Shown piece by piece: positions 1 to 6,417 of a DNA stretch of 6,681 nucleotides. A model generated the notes under the pieces. It did not search any database. It had not been told where the DNA came from and was given only the letters and a program-made list of their open reading frames with translations. The stretch is from Acidobacteriaceae bacterium (lineage in GTDB: Bacteria > Acidobacteriota > Terriglobia > Terriglobales > SbA1), in assembly GCA_003136335.1 (NCBI GenBank), contig PLEA01000672.1:1-6681 (forward strand), given 5' to 3'. The position numbers and the translations under genes are program-made. The number at the start of each line of letters is the position of its first letter. Positions within the stretch are counted from its first letter, which is position 1.

Positions 1-282
<282 letters not shown>

Positions 283-287
283 CGCAC

Positions 288-382
288 GCTGCGATCTCTT
301 TCGCCCCTTCGGGGCTTGACCCCGTCACGCGATGACCCACGGCTGACGCCGTGGGCTGCATTCTTTCGCCGCTTCGCGGCTG
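288..382. repeat. composite palindromic intergenic repeat between icd and mdh
   Basis: Three hairpins lie in a row. The outer two are copies of one 20-base unit, TCTTTCGCC-C/G-CTTCG-G/C-GGCT, at 297-316 and 362-381. They differ only at the two positions that pair with each other (306/312 is C-G, 371/377 is G-C), so both keep a perfect 5-bp stem with a TTC loop. Similarity extends leftwards as GCTGC (288-292 and 355-359). Between them is a perfect 8-bp stem with a TGAC loop (336-343 with 348-355). No T-run follows on either strand, so this does not look like an intrinsic terminator. It resembles dispersed extragenic palindromes of the REP type. In icd-mdh mRNA it would fold into a row of stems that could affect processing or stability. 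Confidence 0.75.
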
Positions 383-398
383 CGACGTCAGTCCAGCA

Positions 399-1817
399 CT
401 AGACGAGGACGCCCACACCCATGTTCTCGATGATGTGGCCCGCGAACTCGCTGGTCTTGACTTTGGTGGCGCCCGGCATCAGGCGCTCGAAGTCGTAGGT
501 GACTGTTTTCTGCTCGATGGTTCGCTCGATGCTTTGTTCGATCAGATCGGCGGCTTCGGGCCATCCCAAGTGGCGGAACATCATGACTCCCGACAAAATC
601 ACCGAACCGGGATTGATCACGTCTTTATCCGCGTATTTCGGAGCGGTGCCGTGCGTGGCTTCGAAGATGGCGTAGCCGTCGCCGATGTTCGCGCCCGGGG
701 CGATGCCGAGGCCGCCCACCTGGGCTGCGCAGGCGTCGGAGATGTAGTCGCCGTTCAGATTGGGGCAGGCTAGGACCGAGTATTCATCGGCTCGGGTTAC
801 GACTTGCTGAAAAATTGAGTCGGCGATGCGGTCGTTGATCATAATCTTCTTCTTCCACTCACCGTTGCCGTGCGTGGCGTAGATGCTGTCGAGGATTTGC
901 TTCACTTCTTTTTCTACCGCCTGACGGAACGCCGGAGGGGCGAACTCCATGCCCGGCTCAATCGCCTCCGCATTCTGAGCCACGGTTAGGCTGGGATTCT
1001 TATCTTTGTTGTCGACGATCCAGCTCTCGCGTTCGGTTACGACTTTGTCGCGGAATTCTTCCGTGGCAACGTCGTATCCCCACTGGCGGAACGCGCCTTC
1101 GGTAAATTTCTGGATGTTGCCCTTGTGCACCAAAGTGACGCTCTTGCGGCCGGACTCCAGGGCGTGCTGGATTGCCATGCGCACCAGGCGCTTGGTTCCG
1201 GTCACGGAGATCGGCTTGATGCCGATGCCGGAGTCGAGGCGGATCTGCTTCTTGCCGCCTTTCAGCATGTCTTTATTGAGGAACTCGATCAGCTTCGCGC
1301 ACTCTGGAGTTCCCTGCTCCCACTCGACGCCGGCGTAGACGTCTTCAGTATTTTCGCGGAAGATCACTACGTTCATACGCTCGGGATGCTTCACCGGCGA
1401 AGGCACTCCCTTGTAATACTTCACGGGACGCACGCAGCAATAGAGGTCGAGAATCTGGCGCAACGCCACGTTGAGCGAACGGATGCCGCCGCCCACAGGC
1501 GTGGTTAACGGACCCTTGATGGCGACCCGAAATTCGCGGATGGCGTCGACCGAGTCGTCGGGCAGCCAGGTATCGAACTTGGCCTTGGCTTTTTCTCCGG
1601 CGAATACTTCGTACCAGACGACGCGGCGCTTGCCCTGGTACGCTTTTTCCACCGCCGCATTGAATACGCGCAGTGAGGCTTTCCAGATGTCGCGCCCCGT
1701 GCCATCGCCTTCTATGAAAGGGATGATCGGATTATCCGGAACGTTATACTTGCCATTCGCATAACCGATTTTCTTTCCGTCCGCAGATACAGCTACGCCG
1801 TTATAGGAGTTCGACAT
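399..1817 (-). CDS. icd: NADP-dependent isocitrate dehydrogenase
   Basis: Cytoplasmic TCA-cycle enzyme that oxidatively decarboxylates isocitrate to 2-oxoglutarate and yields NADPH; 472 residues. The substrate site is visible: S114, N116 and R120 in the RSLNVALRQ segment, R130 in CVRPVKYY, R154 and Y161 in the [14 protein letters not shown] segment, and K232 in HKGNIQKF. Metal-binding Asp residues are D329 (NDRIAD) and D357/D361 (NGDYISDA). The coenzyme loop HGTAPKY carries K394-Y395, the pair that marks NADP specificity in E. coli-type enzymes. It is longer than the about 416-residue E. coli enzyme because of roughly 50 extra residues near 258-320; cyanobacterial enzymes of about 475 residues have, as I recall, a comparable insert. 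The start chosen is ATG 1817-1815, with GGAGG at 1828-1824 and a 6-base spacer; an in-frame TTG at 1823 sits too close to that site. The next gene downstream is mdh. Confidence 0.97.
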   Translation of the reverse strand: MSNSYNGVAVSADGKKIGYANGKYNVPDNPIIPFIEGDGTGRDIWKASLRVFNAAVEKAYQGKRRVVWYEVFAGEKAKAKFDTWLPDDSVDAIREFRVAIKGPLTTPVGGGIRSLNVALRQILDLYCCVRPVKYYKGVPSPVKHPERMNVVIFRENTEDVYAGVEWEQGTPECAKLIEFLNKDMLKGGKKQIRLDSGIGIKPISVTGTKRLVRMAIQHALESGRKSVTLVHKGNIQKFTEGAFRQWGYDVATEEFRDKVVTERESWIVDNKDKNPSLTVAQNAEAIEPGMEFAPPAFRQAVEKEVKQILDSIYATHGNGEWKKKIMINDRIADSIFQQVVTRADEYSVLACPNLNGDYISDACAAQVGGLGIAPGANIGDGYAIFEATHGTAPKYADKDVINPGSVILSGVMMFRHLGWPEAADLIEQSIERTIEQKTVTYDFERLMPGATKVKTSEFAGHIIENMGVGVLV

Positions 1818-1823
1818 GCACAA

Positions 1824-1828
1824 CCTCC
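1824..1828 (-). promoter_or_regulatory. icd ribosome binding site
   Basis: GGAGG on the minus strand lies 6 bases before ATG 1817. It decides between that ATG and the TTG at 1823, which would start immediately after it. Confidence 0.7.
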
Positions 1829-1866
1829 GCGATAAGAGTTTCGAGGCAGGATTTACAAAACTTCCA

Positions 1867-1872
1867 ATTATA
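1867..1872 (-). promoter_or_regulatory. candidate -10 box for icd-mdh
   Basis: A consensus TATAAT on the minus strand would start transcription near 1860, giving a leader of about 43 bases before the icd ATG. No good -35 hexamer sits 16-18 bases upstream (the best is TGTCTG), so it may need an activator or be fortuitous. The divergent 1987 gene shares this region, and its own promoter is not clear: TAAAAT at 1922-1927 and CATAAT at 1953-1958 lack convincing -35 partners. Confidence 0.4.
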
Positions 1873-1986
1873 GAGAAATGCCTCGATTCCAGACAGATTA
1901 TTGTTGTTTTGCCGAGCTGATTAAAATAGCCGCCAGCATCGCCTGCCTATGCCATAATTCGTCTTCCCAGCCAATGGGGATACTTC

Positions 1987-2487
1987 ATGACTTGCTATGT
2001 TCGCCGTCTCCGATTGCTGTCCGCAGGCCTAATCTTCGTTGTTGCCTTGTCAGGCGCTGCGTTTGGCGACAGCGATCGCACCCACGTGGGAAACAACATC
2101 AGCATCGGGCCCGATGAAGAAGTCAGCGATGCAACCTGCTTTGGCTGCAGCATTCGGGTGCGTGGACATGTCTCCGGCGACGTGACTGCATTCGGTGGCA
2201 GCATCGTGGTTGAGGATCAAGGACAGGTGAACGGCGACGCTACTGCTTTTGGCGGCGATATCCGCATTGACAAGGAAGCCAAGGTCGCCCATGACGTCGC
2301 CGTATTCGGCGGCCGGATTCGCCGCGACCCTGCGGCCACGGTCGGCGGCGATGTCACCACCATAGGCGGTCCCGGTTGGATTTTTCTGATTTTCCTGACC
2401 CCGCTGATCTTCCTCGGGCTATTCGTGGCACTGATCGTCTGGGTAATTCGGCGGCTGCTGCGGCCGTCGGTCCCGGCTGCGGCATAG
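1987..2487 (+). CDS. exported beta-helix polymer-forming (bactofilin-like) protein with C-terminal membrane anchor
   Basis: Function not established; predicted small envelope protein of 166 residues. An N-terminal signal sequence (basic RRLR at 6-9, hydrophobic 10-26) probably ends after AFG-27. Residues 46-130 form five short repeats centred on F52, F69, F88, F107 and I126, spaced 17, 19, 19 and 19 residues, with the recurrent pattern GDvTAFGGsI. This is a right-handed beta-helix or bactofilin-like repeat, here outside the cytoplasm. A hydrophobic segment at 131-153 followed by RRLLR (155-159) would anchor the C-terminus in the inner membrane with the positive tail inside. The ATG follows GGGGA (1976-1980) with a 6-base spacer. 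The first repeat carries two cysteines, C51 and C54, where the others have A/V and G. It stands alone, divergent from icd and convergent with the DUF2127 gene. A structural or sensing role is inference. Confidence 0.8.
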   Translation: MTCYVRRLRLLSAGLIFVVALSGAAFGDSDRTHVGNNISIGPDEEVSDATCFGCSIRVRGHVSGDVTAFGGSIVVEDQGQVNGDATAFGGDIRIDKEAKVAHDVAVFGGRIRRDPAATVGGDVTTIGGPGWIFLIFLTPLIFLGLFVALIVWVIRRLLRPSVPAAA

Positions 2488-2503
2488 CTTTTGGCTTGTC
2501 CTC

Positions 2504-2521
2504 GCAGTTTGTCGCAACTGC
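2504..2521. terminator. possible bidirectional hairpin between convergent genes
   Basis: A perfect 6-bp inverted repeat (GCAGTT with AACTGC, 6-base loop) sits exactly in the 34-base gap between two facing stop codons. No T-tract follows on either strand, so it is weak as an intrinsic terminator; its placement is the main argument. Confidence 0.3.
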
Positions 2522-3091
2522 TTAGTCGCAGGTGCCCTCGGCGCCGGCCATTCGTCGTTCTCGGCGGTTGGTTCGGATGACGTAGAGCATGTAGAGGACG
2601 ATTACCAGGTTGCCGATCAACAAAGCACAACGCAGCAGGGTCACCCCTCGAAACAGTTCCCGGACCTCAAACGGCAGCAACAAGGTGCCCGATACCAAGG
2701 CCACCCACTCTGCCCAGGTGCGACACCTCCACAAGCCATAGGCTTCGGTGAACCGCAGCGCGGAATAAGCGAACGCAATGCGGGCCGCAGCCCACAGTCG
2801 GGCGTCGGTCACGTTGTCGGCGAAGTCGAGAAACAGCTGTGCGGAACGGCGGTCAGTGCTGATATGTAAGAGCGCGAGCAGACTCTCCGCATACAGCCAG
2901 GCATCTTTGTGCACGAGGGCAAGCGCGCACAATCCCATTAACACTACAAAAACACCCTTACAGAATTCCAATGTACCTACGGCCTGGAGCAGTCGACGCT
3001 GGTTGCGGCGGAGGGCAAGCTTGGTTGCGGGCTGGCGCATGAATGCTGGCGATGACTTATGGCAGAGTATCACGGGCGTGGAGGATCGCAC
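2522..3091 (-). CDS. DUF2127 family integral membrane protein
   Basis: Membrane protein of unknown function, up to 189 residues, matching the DUF2127 pattern as I know it. Features seen: hydrophobic segments near 41-60, 98-118, 124-142 and 150-172; a loop motif HKD at 61-63; a conserved central stretch with FLDFADNVTDARLW (87-100); then EAYGLW (116-121), AEW (127-129) and PFEVRELF (140-147). The C-terminus is basic (RTNRRERR, 173-180) and probably cytoplasmic. The start is uncertain. GTG 3091-3089 is preceded by AAGGAAG (3106-3100) with an 8-base spacer, whereas the in-frame ATG 3040-3038 has no visible ribosome site but begins nearer the conserved domain. The gene is single, divergent from the 3193 gene and convergent with the 1987 gene. 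No catalytic residues can be named. Confidence 0.85.
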   Translation of the reverse strand: MRSSTPVILCHKSSPAFMRQPATKLALRRNQRRLLQAVGTLEFCKGVFVVLMGLCALALVHKDAWLYAESLLALLHISTDRRSAQLFLDFADNVTDARLWAAARIAFAYSALRFTEAYGLWRCRTWAEWVALVSGTLLLPFEVRELFRGVTLLRCALLIGNLVIVLYMLYVIRTNRRERRMAGAEGTCD

Positions 3092-3109
3092 ATACAGGAC
3101 TTCCTTGCC

Positions 3110-3149
3110 CCAGTTCCGCTCAGGGATAAGTTCTTACCTCCGTAACTGG
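3110..3149. repeat. interrupted inverted repeat in the divergent intergenic region
   Basis: CCAGTT at 3110-3115 is mirrored by AACTGG at 3144-3149, with 28 bases between. It lies between the divergent DUF2127 and pilin-like genes, where an operator or paired regulator sites would be expected. Six-base arms can occur by chance. I see no clear -10 or -35 in this gap. Confidence 0.2.
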
Positions 3150-3192
3150 AGAGGACGCCGGAAGAGTGTCACGATCAGGGAGGGAGATGAAC

Positions 3193-4164
3193 ATGCGAAG
3201 AATGGTTGCTACTCTAGCGGTTGTGATCTTGTGGGCCGCCAGTTCGTGGGCTCAACAAACTGCCGGCGCTCCCCAAACGGCGCGACAGGCCCTGATAGAA
3301 ATGTTCTTTAGCAAGACGCCGGGCACCTTGATAAAGCATCTGCCCATGGTTACGCGCACGACGTTGGAGAAGGCGGGAGCGCTGGCGACACTGCAGCAGT
3401 ATTCTCTGCTAGCGAGCCAACTGCAGACGCAGGGAACATCTTTGAAGACGTTTGAAACCGGGTCAGTGCTGCTGTCTGGAGAGGATCCAAAGACCGGGCA
3501 GAAAATCGAAGTCACCGTGGAAAATGACACGCCGCGCGGCGATCTGGAGGACATCGAGTTGGCGTTCCATGTCTATAAGAATGGCGAGGCGCAACTGACG
3601 CCATTCATGCCGCAGACGACGTTTTCGATGAAGCAGGAGGGACAGGTCTGGACGCTGCATGAGATTTCCGTAACGATTCACTTGCCCTTGGCGGACCCGG
3701 ACTTTCTGAAGGCCATTACAGAAAAGATGAAGCCGCAATCCGGCGGAAACGGCCCATTTACTGCTGCCGGTGGGATCTCCGCCCAGGCCGCTAGCAGTGA
3801 CGCAATGGTATTGGCGTCCATGCGAACGATTCTTACGGGCGAGATCACGTACGCCAATATTTATCCCACCGTGGGATTCACTTGCTCGCTTTCCAGTCTG
3901 GATGGATTTGGCGGTGGCCAACCGAATGAGCATCAGGCGATGCTGATCAATAGCGGGCTGGCGAGCGGGAAGCGGTACGGTTTCGTGTTTAGTCTTTCAG
4001 GATGCGGCGGACCGCCCGCGTCCAGCTTTCACCTCGCGGCCGCCCCGAGTGGAAATACTTTTGGGCGGAAAGCGTTTTGTGCGGATCAATCGGGGGTGAT
4101 TCGGTTTGCCGAAGACGGGAATCCGGCAACATGCCTGGCGAGCGGGGCGCTGGTGCAGCGGTAG
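3193..4164 (+). CDS. Sec-exported protein with C-terminal type IV pilin-like head domain
   Basis: Exported protein of unknown function, 323 residues. A classic signal peptide (RR at 2-3, hydrophobic 5-17) ends at SWA-20 before QQT. Residues 30-180 form a domain I do not recognise: an alpha-rich part to about 80, then beta strands including KIEVTVEND (104-112) and IELAFHVYKNGE (121-132). A Gly/Ala/Ser-rich linker (183-200) leads to residues 201-323, which resemble the region after the N-terminal helix in acidobacterial type IV pilins: an ASMRTILTGEITYANIYPTVGF stretch (208-229), a SGKRYGFVF strand (258-266), and a CADQSGVIRF ending (296-305). Four cysteines (231, 271, 296, 314) could form two disulfides. 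There is no prepilin motif (GFTLIE type) or long pilin helix, so it should not assemble as a pilin. ATG 3193 is preferred because AGGGAG (3181-3186) lies 6 bases upstream; in-frame alternatives are GTG 3166 and ATG 3187. Confidence 0.75.
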   Translation: MRRMVATLAVVILWAASSWAQQTAGAPQTARQALIEMFFSKTPGTLIKHLPMVTRTTLEKAGALATLQQYSLLASQLQTQGTSLKTFETGSVLLSGEDPKTGQKIEVTVENDTPRGDLEDIELAFHVYKNGEAQLTPFMPQTTFSMKQEGQVWTLHEISVTIHLPLADPDFLKAITEKMKPQSGGNGPFTAAGGISAQAASSDAMVLASMRTILTGEITYANIYPTVGFTCSLSSLDGFGGGQPNEHQAMLINSGLASGKRYGFVFSLSGCGGPPASSFHLAAAPSGNTFGRKAFCADQSGVIRFAEDGNPATCLASGALVQR

Positions 4165-4171
4165 GAGCGAT

Positions 4172-4203
4172 ATCCCGGCGCCAACCATGCGACCGAACGG
4201 GAT
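4172..4203. terminator. possible hairpin between convergent genes
   Basis: ATCCCG (4172-4177) pairs with CGGGAT (4198-4203) across a 20-base loop, and CGA/TCG could extend it past a bulge. It lies in the 46-base gap between the facing stops of the pilin-like and glycosidase genes. The loop is long and no T-run follows, so support is weak. Confidence 0.2.
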
Positions 4204-4210
4204 CGAGACC

Positions 4211-5347
4211 CTACGGCTTGCCCGTGAGTTGCCGGATTAAATCCACTTCGGCCTGACGGTATGGAGTTCCGTCGGAGTGCAGCACCTCGTGAAACCATAT
4301 TGAAGGCTGGCTGAGAATGTAGGGATGCTGCCAGGAATCCCAGGGATAGTAGGTTTGAGTTTTGCCCGCCACGAATCCCCAGTTGATGGCTCCCACGCGC
4401 TCCTGTTTGGCGATCGGCAAGATCGTATCGAACGTGCTGCCAGCCGACCGAGCCATGTATTCGGTGCAGATCACCGGCCGATGAAACCTTCTCAACCACT
4501 CGATTTCGCGTTTGAAAGACTCGGGCCAACTGTAGTTGTGAAACGTGATGATATCGGACTCGCGCAGCTGAATCCGCTCGATCTCTTCGAGAGCGGATTC
4601 GTCGGCGGAGGTGTCGACCTCATAGACTCCGCTGGTAAGAGGCTGAGTGGGATTCGCCTCTCGAGCCCACGCGAACGCCTGCGGCAAAAGCGCCGTGACG
4701 CGGGCAGTCTTGACTTCCATTTTTAGCTCTGTTTTGGGGTAGCTTCCCGTCGTATCCGATCCGGGCTCGTTCCAGATATCCCAGCCGAGAATGCGGTCGT
4801 CTTTCGCGAAGGCTGACACGACTCCCTGCACGTATTCTTTCAGACGCGGATACTGACTCGGATCGGTCAGCGCCTGGGCGCCGGGACTTTGCACCCAGCC
4901 TGAATTGTGCACGCCGGGAATGGGAGGATGCTGCGGGCCCAGGTGCGGCAGCGGGTCCCAGCAGGAATCGAAGAGAACGAGCAGCGGGCGGATGTGATGG
5001 CGCGATGCAATGGTCAGGAACTGGTGAATGCGCTGGCGAAAGCCGGCCGCATCCTGCTGCCACAGCAGGTCGTGGAGAAAGACGCGCATGGTGTTCATGC
5101 CCATGGCTTCGGCCCAGCCGAGTTCCTTGTCAATCTGCGTGGGATCGAATGTGGCCTCCTGCCACATCTCCAATTCGTTGATCGCGGACTTGGGAATATA
5201 GTTGCTGCCGACCAGCCAAGGCTGTTGGGCGTACCATTCGTTCGCCTTCTGCTCGGACCAGCGAGCGGTTTGCGAGAAGGCGCTGCCCGTGCACAAAGCC
5301 GTCACGAACAGGATCGAGGTTACAATCGCGTATTTGAGTTTTTCCAT
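4211..5347 (-). CDS. secreted clan GH-A glycoside hydrolase (GH5-like)
   Basis: Predicted exported retaining glycosidase acting on a beta-linked polysaccharide or oligosaccharide; the substrate cannot be read from sequence. 378 residues. The signal peptide is residues 1-26 (hydrophobic 7-20, ending SAFS-Q). The rest reads as one (beta/alpha)8 barrel without accessory binding modules. Clan GH-A marks: R88 in TMRVFLHDL on an early strand, the acid/base pair N193-E194 in GWDIWNEP, H270 and Y272 in FHNYSW, the nucleophile candidate E296 in PVICTEYMAR, and W323 in INWGF. Similar acidobacterial proteins are, as I recall, labelled cellulase-family or putative beta-1,4-xylanase. Start: ATG 5347 directly begins the signal peptide; the in-frame TTG at 5395 coincides with a -35 box and is rejected. 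No Shine-Dalgarno is visible and the predicted leader is only about a dozen bases. The gene is divergent from the TlpA-like gene. Confidence 0.85.
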   Translation of the reverse strand: MEKLKYAIVTSILFVTALCTGSAFSQTARWSEQKANEWYAQQPWLVGSNYIPKSAINELEMWQEATFDPTQIDKELGWAEAMGMNTMRVFLHDLLWQQDAAGFRQRIHQFLTIASRHHIRPLLVLFDSCWDPLPHLGPQHPPIPGVHNSGWVQSPGAQALTDPSQYPRLKEYVQGVVSAFAKDDRILGWDIWNEPGSDTTGSYPKTELKMEVKTARVTALLPQAFAWAREANPTQPLTSGVYEVDTSADESALEEIERIQLRESDIITFHNYSWPESFKREIEWLRRFHRPVICTEYMARSAGSTFDTILPIAKQERVGAINWGFVAGKTQTYYPWDSWQHPYILSQPSIWFHEVLHSDGTPYRQAEVDLIRQLTGKP

Positions 5348-5366
5348 GGAGAAAAGTCTGGGTTTA

Positions 5367-5395
5367 TTTATATGCTCAGACTCCGTGCTTATCAA
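5367..5395 (-). promoter_or_regulatory. sigma70-type promoter of the glycosidase gene
   Basis: On the minus strand TTGATA (5395-5390) and TATAAA (5372-5367) are separated by exactly 17 bases; each hexamer differs from consensus at one position. Transcription would begin near 5360, about 12 bases before ATG 5347. It is the best promoter match in the window. Confidence 0.65.
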
Positions 5396-5472
5396 TCTGG
5401 ACGATTCGGTTCTAGAAATCCTCGCCAGAATGCCGGAGCCGTGGTAGTTTCATGGCGCGGAATTTCAAGAGC

Positions 5473-5480
5473 AGGAGGGA
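5473..5480 (+). promoter_or_regulatory. ribosome binding site of the TlpA-like gene
   Basis: AGGAGGGA lies 5 bases before ATG 5486. It fixes the start within a frame that is open far upstream (back to 4907) only because it runs antisense to the glycosidase gene. Confidence 0.8.
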
Positions 5481-5485
5481 TCGGC

Positions 5486-6241
5486 ATGAGGTCTACGGCG
5501 ATGGTCCTGATGTTGGCCTGCCTGGTGGCGCCAGTGCTGGCCCAGGAAAAAGCGGACGAAGGTCCAACGAATGAGAAGGCGCAGAAAACATACAAAGAAG
5601 GACTGGAGTATCTGCACCAGCGAAGGACCGAGGCGGCTCTCGGAAGCTTCAAAAAGGCGGACAAGCAGGACGATGGGCATTGCCCGGCCTGCCAGCAAAA
5701 GATGCTCAAGGCGCTGGCGGTGGGGATGAAGTTTCCATCTGCGATCAACGCAGATGGTTTGGTGCTGGCGCAACTGAAGCAGGACGATGCAGCCAAGGCG
5801 CGGTTTGAGGAGTTTGTGAAACTGCAACCGGAGAACGATCCGGATCGGCAACGTGCGTTGCGCTACATCAGCCAGCCCGATCTAGCGCGGGCGCGGATGG
5901 CGCCGCCCTTTGCGATTACCACCGCGGACGGGCAGCGGGTTTCGATGGACGATCTGGCGGGAAAGGTCGTGCTGCTCGATTTCTGGGCGACTTGGTGCGG
6001 ACCTTGCCGAGAGGCCCTGCCGCATATACGGGAGATCGCAAAAAAGTTTCAGGGACAGCCGCTGGTGGTGCTTAGCATCAGCCTCGACACCGATGAACAG
6101 AAGTGGAAAGAATTTGTCGCAAAGAACGAAATGACCTGGCTGCAATATCGCGACAATCGCTTTACCGGACCAATCGCGAAAGGATTTGGAGTGCAGGCGA
6201 TTCCGCACACCTTCACCATCGACTCCGATGGCGTGCTGTAA
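5486..6241 (+). CDS. exported TPR plus TlpA/thioredoxin-like protein, C-terminally truncated by an in-frame stop
   Basis: Predicted periplasmic thiol-disulfide protein, 251 residues as read. The signal peptide is about 1-19 (hydrophobic 5-18, VLA then Q20). Residues 28-60 look like one TPR-type helical hairpin (AQKTYKEGLEYLHQRR, then AALGSFKKADK). CPAC at 66-69 is a second CxxC, and 92-115 looks like another helical repeat part (LAQLKQDDAAKARFEEF). The thioredoxin domain spans about 139-251: strand VVLLDFWATW, active site WCGPC (170-174), strand PLVVLSISLD, and cis-proline P240 in AIPHTF. The frame then meets TAA at 6239-6241, where the last strand and C-terminal helix of the fold should follow. 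Thirty-one codons of suitable sequence continue in the same frame to TAA 6335-6337. The product therefore lacks a structural part of the fold; this may be a recent pseudogene, a tolerated truncation or a sequence error. An insertion sequence begins just downstream. Confidence 0.8.
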   Translation: MRSTAMVLMLACLVAPVLAQEKADEGPTNEKAQKTYKEGLEYLHQRRTEAALGSFKKADKQDDGHCPACQQKMLKALAVGMKFPSAINADGLVLAQLKQDDAAKARFEEFVKLQPENDPDRQRALRYISQPDLARARMAPPFAITTADGQRVSMDDLAGKVVLLDFWATWCGPCREALPHIREIAKKFQGQPLVVLSISLDTDEQKWKEFVAKNEMTWLQYRDNRFTGPIAKGFGVQAIPHTFTIDSDGVL

Positions 6242-6337
6242 GACGAACACATCGGCGATGCATCGATTGAAGGAAAACTGAAAAAGCTAGTCAACCGGGC
6301 GCGGGAGTTACATACGACAGCGAAACAAACGCAATAA
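6242..6337 (+). pseudogene. detached C-terminal tail of the TlpA-like gene
   Basis: In frame after the TAA at 6239-6241 the sequence encodes DEHIGDASIEGKLKKLVN and a further RARELHTTAKQTQ, then TAA. A D-E-H-x-G-D strand followed by an amphipathic helix is the expected end of a TlpA-type thioredoxin domain after the DGVL turn. There is no start codon or ribosome site to express it alone. It shows that the upstream stop interrupts a once longer gene rather than marking its natural end. Confidence 0.75.
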
Positions 6338-6368
6338 GGGAGACTCTGATTAAGCTCTCCATTTTCCA

Positions 6369-6407
6369 CCGATGTTCAGGATAGATTGAGAGGAGAACAT
6401 CGGAGGG
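6369..6407 (+). promoter_or_regulatory. hairpin overlapping the transposase ribosome binding site
   Basis: CCGATGTTC (6369-6377) pairs perfectly with GAACATCGG (6395-6403) around a 17-base loop. The probable Shine-Dalgarno GGAGGG is 6402-6407, 10 bases before the transposase ATG, so its first two bases lie in the 3' arm. In IS10 and IS50, hairpins in read-through transcripts mask the transposase start; the same role here is inference. Confidence 0.4.
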
Positions 6408-6417
6408 CTTGCGAAGA

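Noticed and set aside
303..380. Hairpins after icd as rho-independent terminators
   Set aside because: Neither strand has a T-run after any stem, and the units recur as a covarying repeat, which fits an extragenic palindrome better.
297..381. CRISPR-like interpretation of the two repeated units
   Set aside because: There are only two units, each self-complementary, with a palindrome rather than a unique spacer between them, and no cas genes nearby.
351..1764. Several plus-strand open frames of 97-140 codons opposite icd (for example 351-773, 1125-1508, 1471-1764)
   Set aside because: They are antisense to a clearly conserved enzyme, have low-complexity His/Asp/Arg-rich translations and no ribosome sites. 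They follow from the codon bias of icd.
1818..1823. TTG start for icd two codons upstream
   Set aside because: The TTG is adjacent to GGAGG, leaving no spacer, while the ATG has the standard 6-base spacing.
2217..2630. Minus-strand open frame of 137 codons overlapping the ends of the 1987 and 2522 genes
   Set aside because: It is basic, proline-rich, and overlaps two well-supported genes; there is no ribosome site.
2778..3311. Plus-strand open frame of 177 codons
   Set aside because: It lies opposite the DUF2127 gene and runs into the start of the 3193 gene in another frame; the translation is Ser/Arg-rich with no recognisable domain.
4086..4529. Minus-strand open frame of 147 codons across the pilin-like and glycosidase gene ends
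   Set aside because: It is out of frame with the glycosidase, which has all its catalytic motifs; the translation shows no domain.
4907..5485. Upstream 193-codon extension of the TlpA-like frame
   Set aside because: It is antisense to the glycosidase gene. The strong AGGAGGGA and the signal peptide place the start at 5486.
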